A stretch of 64,000 nucleotides of DNA from Saccharopolyspora elongata (GCF_004348985.1 NZ_SMKW01000029.1:50914-114913); one strand, 5' to 3'. Counted from the first letter of the stretch, positions 16,123 through 25,925 are shown. A program made the numbers and translations. Notes: generated from the sequence alone by a model not told the origin.

Positions 16123-18186
16123 TCATCGAAGATCCGCACTGGCACTGACCGTGCGAGGTTCTTCCCGTCGGTCGATCACGTGGACGGGCGCGCACCAGCT
16201 CGGCATCTCGTCCGGGTTGCTCAGCATTCGCCAGATTCGGTCGCGCGAGAACGGTGTCTCGTGGGGGCGGGTGCCGACCGCTCGGCGGATGGCGTTGCCC
16301 AGGGCCGCCGGGACGGGGTTGAACGGGCTCTCGCTCATCGACTTCGCCCCGAACGGTCCGAGGTCGTCGAAGGTCTTGGCGAAGTGCACCTCGGTCTCCG
16401 GGACGTCGGCCATCTGCGGGATCCGGTAGGTGCGCAGCACCGGGGTCAGCAGGTTCCCCTCCTCGACCATGACCTCTTCGTACAGCGACGTGCCGATGGC
16501 CTGGGCGACGCCGCCCTCCACCTGGCCGCGGCACTGCTCCGGGTTCATCACGGTGCCGGCGTCCGCGGCCTGCACCGACTGCAGGATCCGCACCGCACCG
16601 GTGCGGATGTCGACCGCCACGCGGAACGCCTGCACGTTCCAGGCCAGCGACCGGAACTCGCCGCGCTCCTCCCCTCTCGCGAACGCGCCGTCACCGTCCC
16701 GGTTGGCCGCCGGGCAAGCGCGGATGGCTTCGGGGAAGCCGACGACCCGCTCCGGTGTCCGGACGCCATCGGCGAACAACGAGCAGTCCGCCGGATCGGT
16801 GCCGGTGATCTCCGCGGCGGCGCGGAGCAGGAGAGTGCGCAGTGCGACCGCGGCCGCGTGCAACGCCTTTCCCGCCACCGTGGTGCCCGCTGACGCGAAC
16901 GCTCCCGTGTCGTAGGCGGCTCCGTCGGTGTCGGAGTTGGTCAGCCGCACGCGGTCCAGGTCGGTCGACATGGTCGTCGCCACGATCTGGGTGTGGACGG
17001 TCGTGGTCCCGTTGCCGAACTCGCTGGTTCCGGCACCGGCCGTGAAGGTGCCGTCCGGCAGCACCGACAGCGTCGTCTTGGAGATGTGTCCGCGGGGGGG
17101 CCATCGTCGCGATCATCGCCACGGCCATGCCCTCGCCGGTCCGCCAGTGCTCGCCTTCCGGGGCGGGCACACCGTTGCCGCGGGCGAGCGCGCTCTGGGC
17201 GATGTCCAGGCACTGGTCCAGGCCGTAGCTGCCGTAGACGAGCCCGTCGTCGGCGGGATGTGCTTCCACGAGCGGATCACCGTTGCGGACCGCGTTGATG
17301 CGCCGCAGCTCGAAGGGGTCGATGCCGAGGGCCAGCGCGAGTTCGTCCATTGCGGACTCGACGCCGAGGATCACCTGGCCGAGGCCGTATCCGCGGAAGG
17401 CCCCGGACGGGATGTTGTTGGTGTACACCGATTCCGCGTCGACCCGCTTCACCGGGGCGTTGTACAGGCTGATCGACTCGGCGCAGCCGTGGAAGAGCAC
17501 GCCCGGCGCGTGGTTTCCGTAGGCACCCGTGTCGGCGAGCACGTCCAGCTTGATCGCGGTGAGCCTGCCGCTCCGCTCGGCGCCGAGGACGACCTTGACC
17601 CGGAACGGGTGGCGAAACCGAGGTGCGTTGGAACTCCTCGGGCCGGCTCATCTCGTACATCGCGGGCCTGCCGGTGCGCAGCACCACGAGCGCGACGAGG
17701 TCTTCGGCGAACATCTCCTGCTTGCCGCCGAAACCGCCGCCGACCCGCTTGGTGAACACCCGCACCTCCTCCTCCGGCAGATCGAGCAACCGGCACAGGG
17801 TGCGGCGGGTCAGGAATGGGACCTGGGAGCTGGTGCGGATCACCAACCGGCCGTCGTCGTCGAGCCAGCCGAGGCTGCCGTGGGTTTCCAGCTGCGCATG
17901 CGAGACCCGTTGGGTCCGCCATTCGCCTCCGACCGTGACATCGGACTCCGCGAGCGCCCGGTCCACGTCGCCGCCGACGCCGTCGTGCAATGAGGCGACC
18001 AGATTGCGGGTCACGTCCGCGGGCAGCTCGTCGTCCGGCTGATCGCTGCCGGCGAGCTCCGGGTGCAGCACCGGGGCACCCGGAGACCGGGCGAGCTCCG
18101 GATCGAAGACCGCCGGCAGGACTTCGTAGGTCACCTCGATCAGGCGGCAGGCCTCCTCGGCGATGGCCGCCGGGATCGGAGTCCGT
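16123..18186 (-). pseudogene. xanthine-dehydrogenase-type molybdopterin subunit, truncated and frameshifted
   Basis: Three overlapping minus-strand frames together give most of a molybdenum hydroxylase large subunit: LVIRTSSQVPFLTRRTLCRLL and FTKRVGGGFGGKQEMF (upstream), NNIPSGAFRGYGLGQ (middle), GTSEFGNGTTTVHTQ and the Mo-site stretch LGPFGAKSMSESPFNPVPAAL (downstream). One frame change is near 17612, another in a 7-C run near 17091-17100. The first 100-odd residues are missing: the frame hits a stop just beyond 18186, where plus-strand PucR sequence begins. Each frameshift alone could be a sequencing error, but the loss of the 5' end could not. Confidence 0.8.
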
Positions 18187-18742
18187 TGGTATCACCGCCA
18201 CACCCCCGGAGCAGCTCGCCCGGCAAATCGCCGCGTACCTGCCGACCGTGCAGGGGCTCGTCGACGACGACCAGACGATCGCTGTCGGCCTCGGCCCGAG
18301 CGTTGAGCCTCGCGAGCTCGTCCCCGCGTTGGCCAGCGCGCGCTATGCCGCAGGCACCGCCGAAACGCGGCCGGCCTCGACGAAGCCGCGAGTGTGCGCG
18401 ACATCGGAGATGACGACCCTGAGCACGTTGCTGGAAGGGCTGCCAGCACCCGTGGCGCAGGCCTTCCGGTCAGCCACGATCGGCCCGATCACCAGGTATG
18501 ACGCGGCGAAAGGCACCCGACTGCTGGAGACCCTGCAGACCTTCCTGGACAGCGGCGCGTCGTGGACCCGCACCGCGGCCACCATGCACGTCAACACCGT
18601 CCACTACCGGATCGAACGGGTCGAAGCGCTCACCGGTCGCAGGGTGGCGAACCTGCACGACCGAATCGACCTGCAGGCCGCCCTCATCCTCCACCAGCAG
18701 TCGAAGAGGGAGCTTCCGGCCCACACGACCGAAACAGGGTAG
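18184..18742 (+). pseudogene. PucR-family regulator, C-terminal remnant
   Basis: Only the C-terminal part of a PucR/CdaR regulator: a GGDEF-like region (TVQGLVDDDQTIAVGLG, ALASARYAAG) and the helix-turn-helix LETLQTFLDSGASWTRTAATM followed by HVNTVHYRIERVEALTG. There is no start codon with a ribosome-binding site, and the N-terminal PucR domain is gone. It abuts the truncated xanthine-dehydrogenase-type gene head to head. PucR proteins commonly regulate purine catabolism, so the two were probably a divergent pair. Confidence 0.75.
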
Positions 18743-18826
18743 AGCGTCGTTGGCTGCCCCAGCCGGGTCGGTGTGGCCGTGGAGCGCGATCTGCTCGGAG
18801 TGCGGACCGCCTGGCGTGGCTGGGAA

Positions 18827-20053
18827 TCAGTGCAGGGTGCGGGCGATGAGGGCGGCTCGCAGGTGCGCCGCGTCCGTTGGATCGGCAGGGTTCAGGCCCG
18901 TGAGTTCGGCGACCTTGCGCATCCGGTAGTCGACCGTGTTCGGGTGGACGTGCAGTCGGCGGGCGGTGCGACGCCGGTTCAGGCCCGTACCGAGGTGGGT
19001 GCGCAGCGTTTCCAGCAGGTCGGGCTCGTCCTCGATCGCGCGGAGCTTTCCCACCAGCACGTCGCGGGCCGGACCGGGGCGGGTGAGCTGGTAGTCCAGC
19101 GCGAGTTCGTCGAGCGTGTAGACCCCTGGTGGACGCCCGGCCACCGCGAGCCGGCGCAACTCGTGCGCGGTCCGCGCGGCTTCGGGGATGCCGGGGACGG
19201 ACGCCGATACCGCGCCCACCGTCACGTCGGCGCCCGCCGCCGCGCCCGCGGCCAGGACCAGGTCGTGGACACGCCGGTCCGGATCGGCCGCGTCGTCGCG
19301 GGCCAGCAGCACCACCCCGCCGTGCTTGTTGAGCCGGGACAGCAGCGGTTGCGGCGACCGGCGTTCCAGTTCCGCGCGGAACCGGCGGAGTTTCCGCCAC
19401 CGCGCCACATCCGCGTTGGTGCCCGGCGCGGACTCGTCCGGATGCGCGGCGATCTCCACGTCGAGCACCGCATAGCTGCCGGCCAACCGAATGCCCAGCC
19501 TGGCCGCCGCGTCGATCGAGTCGCCCCCGGTCAGCAACGCCGCCAGCAGGTCCTGCTTCGCGGCATGCGCATCGGCCAGGAAGGTGTCCCGCTCCTGGAA
19601 GTACACGGACGAGGCCACCGAGGTGATCTCGCGCAGGTAGCGGAGCACGAGGTCCACCACCCCGACCAGGGCGTGCATGTCCTCGGGCCGGGCCTGCGCG
19701 CTGAAGTGCTCCCACGCCACCCGGACACCCACGTTGTGCGCGTTGAGCACCGCCTCGATCGGCACGCCCTCTTCGGCCCGGTGCAGGATGTCCTCGCGCA
19801 GGTCGGTCAGCGACTTCGGGTCGGGGGCGCCGCCGTTGCGCAACATCCGCCCGACCATCGCCATGCCCCGCTCGATGATCCGCGTGATGTCCCCGCGCAG
19901 CTCCTCCTCCGGCAGTTCGGCGTACGCGGGCAGTTCGGCGATCACCTGCGCGAGCACGGCGGGCACCAGCGCGGGCGCGGCGGCGGCGAGCACCTGGTGG
20001 AGCGGTTCGCCGCGCCAGCGGAGCTCGAGCGGGACCGCGTTGGATTCGATCAC
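18827..20053 (-). CDS. CdaR/PucR-type transcriptional regulator
   Basis: A 408-residue regulator. The N-terminal helical sensor-like part is followed by a GGDEF-like central region and a C-terminal HTH_30: LETLRTHLGTGLNRRRTARRL with HVHPNTVDYRMRKVAELTGL. Divergent from a Tat-exported FAD dehydrogenase across a 143-bp gap holding the inverted repeat TTACC-N4-GGTAA, so it likely controls that gene and itself. Related in family to the broken PucR remnant next door but clearly a different subgroup. Confidence 0.85.
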   Translation of the reverse strand: MIESNAVPLELRWRGEPLHQVLAAAAPALVPAVLAQVIAELPAYAELPEEELRGDITRIIERGMAMVGRMLRNGGAPDPKSLTDLREDILHRAEEGVPIEAVLNAHNVGVRVAWEHFSAQARPEDMHALVGVVDLVLRYLREITSVASSVYFQERDTFLADAHAAKQDLLAALLTGGDSIDAAARLGIRLAGSYAVLDVEIAAHPDESAPGTNADVARWRKLRRFRAELERRSPQPLLSRLNKHGGVVLLARDDAADPDRRVHDLVLAAGAAAGADVTVGAVSASVPGIPEAARTAHELRRLAVAGRPPGVYTLDELALDYQLTRPGPARDVLVGKLRAIEDEPDLLETLRTHLGTGLNRRRTARRLHVHPNTVDYRMRKVAELTGLNPADPTDAAHLRAALIARTLH

Positions 20054-20129
20054 AACGATGACCTCCCAAGACTGGAGAACTCACCACCACCACTCCCCTC
20101 GTGCGGGGTCCAGCATGGTGACCAGAACC

Positions 20130-20143
20130 TTACCCAGAGGTAA
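20130..20143. promoter_or_regulatory. inverted repeat in divergent promoter region
   Basis: TTACCCAGAGGTAA, with perfect 5-bp arms, lies between the CdaR-type regulator and the FAD dehydrogenase. It is a candidate operator for the regulator. Confidence 0.45.
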
Positions 20144-20196
20144 CTTGCGGTCGGCCGCACATCGTCAGGGAAGATCGAACGGCAACAGGGGATGCT

Positions 20197-21999
20197 ATGA
20201 ACTCTCGCGGGAACGGCCGGATCAGCCGGCGATCCGTGCTCATCACCGGCGGTGCGGCCGCAGTGAGCGCGGCCTTGCCCACAGCTGCCACAGCTGCCGC
20301 AGCCGCCGCGCCGCGCACCGCCTCCGGCACCGATGCCGACGCGATCGTCGTGGGCGGCGGCCTGGCGGGTCTGGTGGCCACCGCGGAGCTGGCGGCCGCG
20401 GGTCGCAAGGTCCTGCTCCTGGACCAGGAACCCGAGGCCAGTCTTGGTGGGCAGGCGTTCTGGTCGCTCGGCGGGCTGTTCTTCATCGACTCCGCGGAGC
20501 AGCGGCTGGCGGGGATCCACGACTCGCTGGAACTGGCCCGCGCGGACTGGTTCGGCAACGCCGGTTTCGACCGCGGCACCGAGGATCCGCTGGGCGAGGA
20601 CTACTGGGCTGCCCGCTGGGCCGAGGCGTACCTGGAGTTCGCCGCGACGGAGAAGCGGTCCTGGCTGCACGGGATGGGTGTGCGGTGGGTGCCCATCGTC
20701 GGCTGGGCCGAGCGGGGCGGCCAGCTCGCGGACGGGCCGGGCAATTCGGTCCCCCGCTTCCACCTCACGCTCGGCACCGGTCCCGGTGTCATGGAGCCGT
20801 TCGAGAAGAAGGTGCGCGAGGCCGCCGCGCGAGGCCTGGTCTCGTTCCGGTTCCGCCACCAGGTGGACGAGCTCACGATCACCAACGGCGTCGTCGACGG
20901 CGTGCGGGGCGGTGTCCTGGAGCCCAGCGACGCGCCGCGCGGCACGCCGAGTTCCCGCACCAGGATCGGCGATTTCGAACTGCACGCACCGGTGGTGATC
21001 GTCACCTCCGGCGGGATCGGCGGCAACCAGGACCTCGTCCGGCAGAACTGGCCGGACCGGCTGGGCGCGCCGCCGAAGCGCATGGTGACCGGCGTTCCGG
21101 CCCACGTCGACGGCCGGATGCTGGCCATCAGCGAGCGGGCCGGTGCCCGGCTGGTCAACCGCGACCGCATGTGGCACTACACGGAGGGACTGGCCAACCA
21201 CAGCCCGATCTGGCCCGACCACGGCATCCGGGTGCTCGCCGCGCCGTCCTCGCTGTGGTTCGACGCACGCGGCCGCCGGTTCCCGAATCCCGGCATCCCG
21301 AGCTACGACACCCTCGGGACGCTCAAGCTGATCAAGGACACCGGCTACGACTACTCGTGGTTCGTGCTGAACCAGCGGATCATCGACAAGGAGTTCGTCC
21401 TCTCCGGTTCCGAGCAGAACCCGGAACTGACCAGGAAGGACCTGGCGGGCTACCTGGCCAGCAGGCTGCTGAACTCGACTCCGCCACCGGTCAAGGCGTT
21501 CCAGGACCGGGGCGAGGACTTCGTCGTCGCGCGAACCCTGCCGGAGCTGGTGGCCGGGATGAACCGGCTGGCCGGTGCGGACCTCGTGGACCCCGGCGAC
21601 CTGGAGCGCCAGATCGTCATGCGGGACCGCCAGGTGGACAACAACTTCACCAAGGACGAACAGATCATGGGGATCCGCAACTCGCTGGCCTACTCCGGCG
21701 ATCTCCTCGCGCGCACCACGCCCCTGCACAAGATCCTGGACCCGGCCGCCGGTCCGCTGATCGCCATCAGGATGAACATCCTGACGCGCAAGACGCTCGG
21801 CGGCCTCCAGACCGACCTGTCCGGCCGGGTCCTGGACGCGCGAGCCGTCCCGATCCCCGGGCTGTACGCCGCGGGCGAGGTATCGGGCTTCGGCGGCGGC
21901 GGGGTCCACGGCTACCGCGCGCTGGAGGGCACTTTCCTCGGCGGCTGCCTGTTCTCCGGCCGCCAAGCGGGCCGGGCCGCGGCCGCGGCAACGGCCTGA
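20197..21999 (+). CDS. Tat-exported FAD-binding dehydrogenase (fumarate reductase/KstD superfamily)
   Basis: A 600-residue flavoprotein. The N-terminus has a twin-arginine signal (SRRSVLITGG, then an Ala-rich hydrophobic stretch to about residue 40). It is followed by the FAD motif AIVVGGGLAGLVA, the LLLDQEPEASLGGQAFWSLGG region and the C-terminal YAAGEVSGFGGGGVHG that closes the flavin site in this superfamily. Homologues annotated as FAD-binding dehydrogenase reduce or dehydrogenate ketosteroids and related molecules. The substrate here is unknown. Monocistronic, ending in a strong hairpin. Confidence 0.82.
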   Translation: MNSRGNGRISRRSVLITGGAAAVSAALPTAATAAAAAAPRTASGTDADAIVVGGGLAGLVATAELAAAGRKVLLLDQEPEASLGGQAFWSLGGLFFIDSAEQRLAGIHDSLELARADWFGNAGFDRGTEDPLGEDYWAARWAEAYLEFAATEKRSWLHGMGVRWVPIVGWAERGGQLADGPGNSVPRFHLTLGTGPGVMEPFEKKVREAAARGLVSFRFRHQVDELTITNGVVDGVRGGVLEPSDAPRGTPSSRTRIGDFELHAPVVIVTSGGIGGNQDLVRQNWPDRLGAPPKRMVTGVPAHVDGRMLAISERAGARLVNRDRMWHYTEGLANHSPIWPDHGIRVLAAPSSLWFDARGRRFPNPGIPSYDTLGTLKLIKDTGYDYSWFVLNQRIIDKEFVLSGSEQNPELTRKDLAGYLASRLLNSTPPPVKAFQDRGEDFVVARTLPELVAGMNRLAGADLVDPGDLERQIVMRDRQVDNNFTKDEQIMGIRNSLAYSGDLLARTTPLHKILDPAAGPLIAIRMNILTRKTLGGLQTDLSGRVLDARAVPIPGLYAAGEVSGFGGGGVHGYRALEGTFLGGCLFSGRQAGRAAAAATA

Positions 22000-22018
22000 C
22001 CCGGTGGCAGGCCGTTGA

Positions 22019-22058
22019 AGCGCTGATGGGGGCGACCTTAGCCGCCCCCATCAGCGCT
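22019..22058 (+). terminator. strong hairpin terminator
   Basis: Perfect 16-bp arms (22019-22034, 22043-22058) with an 8-nt loop, 20 bp after the FAD dehydrogenase stop. 22059-22212 shows no gene. Confidence 0.8.
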
Positions 22059-22212
22059 CAGCTCCGGCCGACCGCGTTCGGGGCGTGTGCTGTCGCCGGT
22101 CGAGGATTTCGGCCCGCTGCTGCTGGGCATCGCGGTCGAGTGCCGGACCGGCGTTGCGCAGCGGGTAGGCTCGTCGAAGATCTCTACGACCTGTGGAGTT
22201 GAACCTCCTCCG

Positions 22213-23463
22213 ATGGCGAAGTCCAAGCGCAGGCGCGATCCGGATGAGCAGCCGCGCCCCCAGGTGAAGCCCGTTGTCTGGGTTTCGGCCGCGCTCGGTC
22301 TTCTCGCGCTGGCGCTGGCAGCCGTGGCGGTCCCCGTCAACGCCGTGGCGCTCGGGATGCCGTTGGTGTTGGCGTTCTTGCTCAGCATCGCCCAATCCGG
22401 ATCGATCGGCATCGCGCTCTTCTACCCGCGGCCGGCGGCCGTCATCTCCTGTTCGGCCGTGTTCCTGCTCGCGATGGCGGCCCGCAGCGACGATCCCGCT
22501 GCCATCTGGCCGGTCTCGGTGACGACGCTGATCGGTCACGGGCTGGTGATCAGCGTGCTCGGCGTGCACCAGGCGTGGCCTGCCGGCCTGCGATGCTGGC
22601 TCGGTGGCGTCGCGGCAGCCGTCGGGGCTGCCGTGCTCGTGCCGCAGAGCGTGCCGGCGAATGCTGTGGTGGGGAACCTCTTCCTGTTCGGCGCAATCAC
22701 CGGTGGCGTGTTCGGCGGCGCGCTGGTGGTCCGGCAGTGGCGGCAGATCTCCTCGCAGCTCGTGCAGGAACGCAGGCTCAGCGCCGACGAGCACGCCAAG
22801 CGCGTGATAGCCGAGGAGAAGACGCGGATCGCCCGCGAGCTGCACGACGTGATCGCGCACAGCATGTCGCTGATCAACGTGCAAGCGACAACGGCGCAGT
22901 ACCGGCACCCGAACCTCGACCCGCTTCTCGCCACGGAATTCGACGAGATGGCGGCGGCGTCCCGGCAGGCGTTGGGCGAGATGCGCAGCGTGCTGGGCGT
23001 GCTGCGCAACGGCCAGACCGGCGGCGAGCTGGTACCGCAGCCGGGTTTGGCCCGCATTCCAGAGCTGATCGACAGCGCCGGCCGCGCAGGCGTGGACGTT
23101 TCCGCGCACGGCACGGAGTTGCTGGAAGACGGGACGGGCAGCGAGATCGCGGGCATCGCGGCGTTCCGCATCGTGCAGGAAGCGTTGAGCAACGTGACCA
23201 GGCACGCCCCCGGCGCGCGCACCGAGGTGCGTTTCGCCCGCTCCGGCGGTGAGCTGGCGATCACCGTGCGCAACAGCGCCCCGGACCGGGCGGTGACCCC
23301 TGTGCAGGGCGGTGGACACGGTCTCGTCGGCATGCAGGAACGGGCCGCGATCGTCGACGGGAGCGTCCACTTCAGACATCTCGACGATGGCGGTTACGAG
23401 GTACGAGCGGTTCTCCCGCTGCACACGGCTGGAAACGATTCGCAGGAGCGGGAAGACCAATGA
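22213..23463 (+). CDS. NarL-type (HisKA_3) sensor histidine kinase
   Basis: A 416-residue membrane kinase. It has four to five hydrophobic segments (about residues 20-160), then a dimerisation helix with phospho-acceptor His in ARELHDVIAHSMSLINV and an ATPase domain ending GHGLVGMQERA. ATG 22213 (MAKSKRRRD) is chosen as the start of the conserved cytoplasmic lead-in; GTG 22087 would add 42 unremarkable residues. It overlaps the response regulator gene by 4 bp (ATGA). The stimulus is unknown. Confidence 0.87.
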   Translation: MAKSKRRRDPDEQPRPQVKPVVWVSAALGLLALALAAVAVPVNAVALGMPLVLAFLLSIAQSGSIGIALFYPRPAAVISCSAVFLLAMAARSDDPAAIWPVSVTTLIGHGLVISVLGVHQAWPAGLRCWLGGVAAAVGAAVLVPQSVPANAVVGNLFLFGAITGGVFGGALVVRQWRQISSQLVQERRLSADEHAKRVIAEEKTRIARELHDVIAHSMSLINVQATTAQYRHPNLDPLLATEFDEMAAASRQALGEMRSVLGVLRNGQTGGELVPQPGLARIPELIDSAGRAGVDVSAHGTELLEDGTGSEIAGIAAFRIVQEALSNVTRHAPGARTEVRFARSGGELAITVRNSAPDRAVTPVQGGGHGLVGMQERAAIVDGSVHFRHLDDGGYEVRAVLPLHTAGNDSQEREDQ

Positions 23464-24134
23464 CCATCAAGGTGATCGTCGTCGATGATCAGGCCATGGT
23501 GCGAGCCGGGTTCGCCGCCCTGCTCGACGCCCAGCCCGACATGGAGGTGGTCGGCGAGGCCGAGAACGGCGCGCGCGCAATCGAGATCAGCCACAGCCGC
23601 CACCCGGACGTCGTCGTGATGGACGTGCGGATGCCGGTGCTCAACGGGATCGACACGACGCGACAGCTGATGCACCCGCCCGCGGATGTCGGGCACGTGC
23701 CCCGCGTGCTGATGCTGACAACCTTCGACATCGACGACTACGTCTACGAAGCGATCCGGGCGGGGGCCAGCGGCTTCCTGCTCAAGGACGCGCTGCCTGC
23801 CGATCTGGTTTCGGCGGTGCGCGTGGTCGCCGGTGGCGAGGCGCTGCTGGCACCGACGGTCACACGCCGGATGATCGAGCACTTCGCCCGGTCCGCCCCG
23901 CCGCGCCAGACCACCGCACCGCGGCTGGCGGCGCTCACCGAACGGGAGCGCGAGGTGCTGGTCCTGGTCGCGCAAGGGCTTTCGAACAGCGAGATCGCCG
24001 GAGCGTTGTTCATCTCCGAGCAGACCGTGAAGAGCCACGTCAGCCGCATCATCGGCAAGCTGGGGGTCCGCGACCGGGTGCAGGCCGTCATCGCCGCCTA
24101 CGAATGCGGCCTGGTCTCCGCCACCGGCACGTGA
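23460..24134 (+). CDS. NarL/LuxR-type response regulator
   Basis: A 224-residue regulator. The receiver domain has DD at VVDDQ, phospho-acceptor Asp in DVVVMDVRMP, Thr in MLTTF and Lys in LLKDA. The C-terminal LuxR helix-turn-helix is LTEREREVLVLVAQGLSNSEI. Translationally coupled to the kinase. The next gene encodes a membrane acyltransferase and may be a target. Confidence 0.9.
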   Translation: MTIKVIVVDDQAMVRAGFAALLDAQPDMEVVGEAENGARAIEISHSRHPDVVVMDVRMPVLNGIDTTRQLMHPPADVGHVPRVLMLTTFDIDDYVYEAIRAGASGFLLKDALPADLVSAVRVVAGGEALLAPTVTRRMIEHFARSAPPRQTTAPRLAALTEREREVLVLVAQGLSNSEIAGALFISEQTVKSHVSRIIGKLGVRDRVQAVIAAYECGLVSATGT

Positions 24135-24169
24135 TGGACCCAGTACCGGGGAGGTAGTGGTCGCCCCAC

Positions 24170-24187
24170 CCCCTACCGCGGTAGGGG
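24170..24187. promoter_or_regulatory. 18-bp perfect palindrome
   Basis: CCCCTACCGCGGTAGGGG lies 36 bp after the response regulator stop and about 100 bp before the acyltransferase. It could be the operator for the response regulator or part of a terminator. Confidence 0.45.
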
Positions 24188-24247
24188 TCCTGAAAGCGCT
24201 CCCAGGACGGACGCGATCACGGCCGCCGAATTCATACGCTTTTTCCG

Positions 24248-24271
24248 GTCCGGAATTCGTCCGGACTTTTT
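24248..24271 (+). terminator. hairpin plus T-run in front of the acyltransferase
   Basis: Arms GTCCGGA (24248-24254) and TCCGGAC (24260-24266) with a 5-nt loop are followed by TTTTT. It ends only 16 bp before the acyltransferase GTG. This is either the terminator of the two-component operon or an attenuator in the acyltransferase leader. Confidence 0.6.
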
Positions 24272-24287
24272 CACGGGAGAAGCGACA

Positions 24288-25718
24288 GTGGCCAATCTGC
24301 GCACACCTTTTGCACCGGCACCGGCACCGGCACCGCCCGTCGGCCCAGGACCATCCCGCGACCGAGTTCTCGACCTGGTCAGATCGGCCTGCCTGGTGGT
24401 GGTCGTCGTCCTGCACGCCATGATGGCGGGCATCGAGGTCGGCGCGTCGGGCATCCAGATCACGAACGCCCTGGAGAACCAGCGGTGGTTCACCCCGATT
24501 ACCTGGATCATCCAGGTGATGCCCCTGTTCTTCGTGGTCGGCGGATTCGCCGGCATCACGCAGTGGCGCCGAATGCGCGACGCCGGTGCGACGCCGGCCG
24601 ATTTCGTCCGGACCCGCCTCACCCGGCTCGCCCGGCCCGCGCTGATCGCCTTCGCGGCGATCGCAGGCGCGCTGGCGCTGGCGAGCGCGGCCGGGGTCTC
24701 GCCGGACCTGCTCGCACAACTCGGGTTCCGGATGGGCCAGCCGATGTGGTTCATCGGCGTCTACCTCGGGACGTCCGCGCTGGTCCCGCTGATGTGCCGG
24801 CTGCACGAACGGGCGCCGCGGGCAACGCTTGCGCTGCTCGTCGCGTTCGCGCTCGGCGTCGACGTGCTGTCGATCGCCACCGCTTCGCCGGCGATCGGGT
24901 TCGGCAACCTCGCGTTCGTCTGGCTGGCCATCCAGCAGATCGGGTTCTGGTACGCCGACGGCTGGTTCCGGTTCCGGTCGAACAGCCTGCTGCTGGGTGT
25001 GGCGTTCGGCGCGTTCGCGTTGCTGCTGACCGGCACGACGACCGGGCCCTACCCGGCCGACATGCTGGCCAACCTCAACCCGCCGACCATCAACCTGGTG
25101 CTGCTCGGCGTCGTCCAGGTGTGCCTGCTGTCGCTCATCACCGCTCGCCTCGCGGTGCTCATGGGACGGCCGCGCCTGCGCGCCGCCGTCGACGTGATCG
25201 GCAAGCATTCGCTGACCATCTACCTCTGGCACATGCCCGCCTTGGTGCTGCTCGCCGCAGTGCTGCTGGTGCTGGGATTCCCCTGGCCGGAGCCGCTCGG
25301 CGCCGCGTGGTGGCTGACCCGGGGCCCGTGGTTGGCCGGGATCGCACTGGTCCTCATCCCGCTCGCCGGCCGGCTGGGCCGATTCGAGCGCGGGACCACC
25401 GGGCCTCCTCGTCGCACGCCCGGGCTCGCCGCAGCCGGTGTGGTCATCGCCATCACGGCCATCGTCACGGTGCTGGTCGCAGGATTCACCACCGTTTCAG
25501 CAACGATCGCTGCGCTGCTGCTCCTGGTAGCGCTGCGCCTGCAGCACTCCTCGAAGCGTCCTCCGGTCGCCAGGACGCATGAGCGCGTGCACGACCGCGA
25601 TCAGACCGACGTCACTGGACACGTCCATTGTGGACTCGCGCTGGACGTTCCGTCAGCCGGCGGAGTCGGCACTGTCCAATTGCGGCACGGGATCCCCCGG
25701 GGACGTGAAAGCCGCTAG
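24288..25718 (+). CDS. acyltransferase-3 (OafA/YrhL) family membrane protein
   Basis: An integral membrane protein of up to 476 residues with ten or so hydrophobic helices. Family features are RDRVLDLVRSACLVVVVVLH near residue 30 (the conserved His-bearing first helix), FFVVGGFAG and the ...WLTRGPWLAGIALVLIPLAG end. It would O-acylate a carbohydrate or lipid at the cytoplasmic membrane. GTG 24288 follows GGGAG. The last 60 or so residues are hydrophilic and run antisense over a TetR remnant, so the native C-terminus may have been lost in a rearrangement. Confidence 0.78.
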   Translation: MANLRTPFAPAPAPAPPVGPGPSRDRVLDLVRSACLVVVVVLHAMMAGIEVGASGIQITNALENQRWFTPITWIIQVMPLFFVVGGFAGITQWRRMRDAGATPADFVRTRLTRLARPALIAFAAIAGALALASAAGVSPDLLAQLGFRMGQPMWFIGVYLGTSALVPLMCRLHERAPRATLALLVAFALGVDVLSIATASPAIGFGNLAFVWLAIQQIGFWYADGWFRFRSNSLLLGVAFGAFALLLTGTTTGPYPADMLANLNPPTINLVLLGVVQVCLLSLITARLAVLMGRPRLRAAVDVIGKHSLTIYLWHMPALVLLAAVLLVLGFPWPEPLGAAWWLTRGPWLAGIALVLIPLAGRLGRFERGTTGPPRRTPGLAAAGVVIAITAIVTVLVAGFTTVSATIAALLLLVALRLQHSSKRPPVARTHERVHDRDQTDVTGHVHCGLALDVPSAGGVGTVQLRHGIPRGRESR

Positions 25719-25925
25719 CAGCGTCGCCGCGATGCAGCGCGCAGCGTCATCGGGGTCCATGCGGCCGGACGCGATCTCACCGGCCGCACTGTGCAGCACG
25801 CCGTAGAACGTGGTGATCATCCAGTCCCCTGGCAGACCGGACCGGAACACCCCCTCCCGCCGGCCTCGCTCGACAAGCACCTGAACCCGCCGCAGGGCCC
25901 GGTCGTGGCGGGCGCGGATCCGCTC
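25653..25925 (-). pseudogene. TetR-family regulator, C-terminal remnant
   Basis: The minus strand encodes a recognisable TetR ligand-binding-domain end: RALRRVQVLVERGRREGVF, then LPGDWMITTFYGVLHSAAGE, then DPDDAARCIAATLLAAF and a stop at 25653. The helix-turn-helix half is missing; upstream sequence is the antisense of blaI. It marks a recombination boundary of the copper/sulfur island. Confidence 0.7.

Noticed and set aside
16991..18062. Plus-strand frames of 270 and 154 codons across the xanthine-dehydrogenase-type remnant
   Set aside because: They are shadows of the minus-strand gene; the homology is on the minus strand.
22087..22212. Extended N-terminus of the histidine kinase from GTG 22087
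   Set aside because: The added 42 residues show no hydrophobic segment or conservation, and the stretch follows a terminator directly; ATG 22213 is more plausible.
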